64,000 bases of DNA. Origin: Clostridiaceae bacterium (lineage in GTDB: Bacteria; Bacillota; Clostridia; Oscillospirales; Acutalibacteraceae). Position numbers and translations under genes: made by a program. Shown here piece by piece: positions 63,440 through 64,000 of the stretch. Below the pieces are notes generated by a model, which was not told the DNA's origin, ran no database searches, and was given only the letters and a program-made list of their open reading frames with translations. The stretch is from the NCBI GenBank assembly GCA_904501755.1, contig CAJGBV010000001.1, positions 1 to 64,000 on the forward strand, in the 5' to 3' direction. Positions within the stretch are counted from its first letter, which is position 1; each line of letters opens with the position of its first letter.

Positions 63440-63892
63440 ATGAAATGTCCTTATTGTAGCTTTGAAGAAAGCAAGGTTGTTGACTCCCGTCCCACCGATG
63501 AAGGCGAAAAAATCAGAAGACGAAGAGAATGTCTTAAATGCGCAAAGCGCTTTACTACCTATGAGCTTGTAGAAAGCCTTCCCATTATAGTTATAAAGAA
63601 AGACAAATCAAGAGAGCCATTTAAACGCGAAAAGCTTTTAAACGGTCTTCTTCGTGCCTGCGAAAAGCGTCCCGTTACTTTGGGTGCTCTTGAAACCCTT
63701 ATTGATGAAATTGAGCTTTCTATTCAAAACAGCCTTGACAGAGAGGTTACCTCCGTACATATCGGTGAAATGGTAATGGATAAGCTTAAATTTGTGGACG
63801 AGGTTGCCTATGTTCGTTTTGCATCGGTTTACCGCCGTTTCAATGACATTTCGTCCTTTATGGAAGAGCTTAAGCAATTTACTCAAAAATAA
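63440..63892 (+). CDS. nrdR: Transcriptional repressor NrdR
   Basis: A nucleotide-sensing repressor of ribonucleotide reductase genes. 150 residues: zinc ribbon with Cys3, Cys6, Cys31 and Cys34, then an ATP-cone domain ([30 protein letters not shown]). No ribonucleotide reductase gene is in the window. The following gene is gltX, 13 bases on. Confidence 0.97.
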   Translation: MKCPYCSFEESKVVDSRPTDEGEKIRRRRECLKCAKRFTTYELVESLPIIVIKKDKSREPFKREKLLNGLLRACEKRPVTLGALETLIDEIELSIQNSLDREVTSVHIGEMVMDKLKFVDEVAYVRFASVYRRFNDISSFMEELKQFTQK

Positions 63893-63905
63893 GCGAGGAA
63901 TCACT

Positions 63906-64000
63906 ATGCAAGATAATATTAAAATGGCGGAGCTTTTGCTTCCGCATATTGATAAAACACCCGATTATTACGAAAATCTTTATCCCGAAAGAAATCTTAA
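63906..64000 (+). CDS. gltX: Glutamate--tRNA ligase, N-terminal fragment (cut by window edge)
   Basis: The last 95 bases encode 31 residues, ending DKTPDYYENLYPERNL, which match the N-terminal extension of clostridial GltX (pattern KTPxxYExLYPxRNLxEGAxVTRFAPSPTG). GCGAGGA precedes the ATG. The HIGH motif lies beyond the window. Confidence 0.75.
   Translation, partial: MQDNIKMAELLLPHIDKTPDYYENLYPERNL

Noticed and set aside
1..64000. CRISPR arrays, insertion sequences, prophage genes, tRNA genes
   Set aside because: Intergenic gaps are short, and none contains regularly spaced repeats, transposase or phage signatures, or a cloverleaf that I could recognise.

Overview
The window reads as an AT-rich chromosome segment from an endospore-forming member of the class Clostridia, most plausibly an anaerobic gut lineage near Ruminococcaceae/Oscillospiraceae. 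This rests on the spoIIAA-spoIIAB-sigF operon, bofA, a gerW/ytfJ-type gene and a dacF-type carboxypeptidase, on low-GC Shine-Dalgarno and sigma-A promoter usage, on TTG/GTG starts, and on a lactate-dehydrogenase/electron-transfer-flavoprotein cluster. Almost all of it is core chromosome. I see no tRNA gene, insertion sequence, prophage or CRISPR array. The left edge (1-310) carries tandem leftward promoters and a leader typical of an rRNA operon whose genes lie outside the window.

Layout. 0.3-1.7 kb: spoIIA operon. 1.8-8.9 kb: valS and a divergent type II topoisomerase pair (parE-parC type). 9-17 kb: a small glycan island with an AraC regulator, a GH2 beta-mannosidase-like enzyme and two tandem, very similar GH2 beta-galactosidase-like enzymes. 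17-21 kb: tig-clpP-clpX and a phosphoesterase, then a 56-residue DUF1540 gene. 21.7-24.6 kb: rplS-lepB-rbgA-rnhB-yraN behind an L19-type leader. 24.8-30.9 kb (rightward): cysteine desulfurase, thiI, and two unusual membrane proteins related to CinA. 31-44 kb (leftward): an HtrA protease, then addB-addA, two M16 peptidases, lgt, folD and a lipoprotein. 44.2-49.8 kb: bofA with a structured leader, secG, and M50 protease-scpA-scpB-gerW-dacF-rluB-GNAT. 49.9-52.8 kb (rightward): murI-DUF1934-argS. 53-54.7 kb: rpsB-tsf. 54.9-59 kb: lctB-lctC-lctD-type Etf/FAD-oxidase operon whose lctC carries an in-frame amber codon. 59-62 kb: ZIP transporter-YgjV-DUF6062-cysteine synthase. Right end: ElaA-type acetyltransferase, cyclophilin, nrdR and the first 31 codons of gltX.

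The most unusual items are these. (1) An 894-aa protein fuses a degenerate molybdopterin-binding-like domain and an apparently intact CinA/PncC amidase domain in the cytoplasm to a transmembrane helix and an extracellular class-B-sortase-like domain that has lost the catalytic His and Cys. It is followed by a second protein with a degenerate molybdopterin-binding-like domain anchored by a C-terminal helix. (2) The bofA leader has a riboswitch-like layout: one segment can pair either with the leader's 5' end or, over 13 perfect base pairs, with the bofA ribosome binding site. (3) A close match to an NrdR box sits inside the topoisomerase promoter, while nrdR itself, with its own box, lies at the right end. 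(4) The etfA/lctC gene is split by a single TAG codon. (5) Trigger factor ends in a 74-residue lysine/alanine-rich tail like a histone H1 tail.

Many starts were moved inward from the longest open frame on the basis of Shine-Dalgarno position and family alignment; each case is explained. All assignments come from reading the sequence and from memory of the families. No searches were run.
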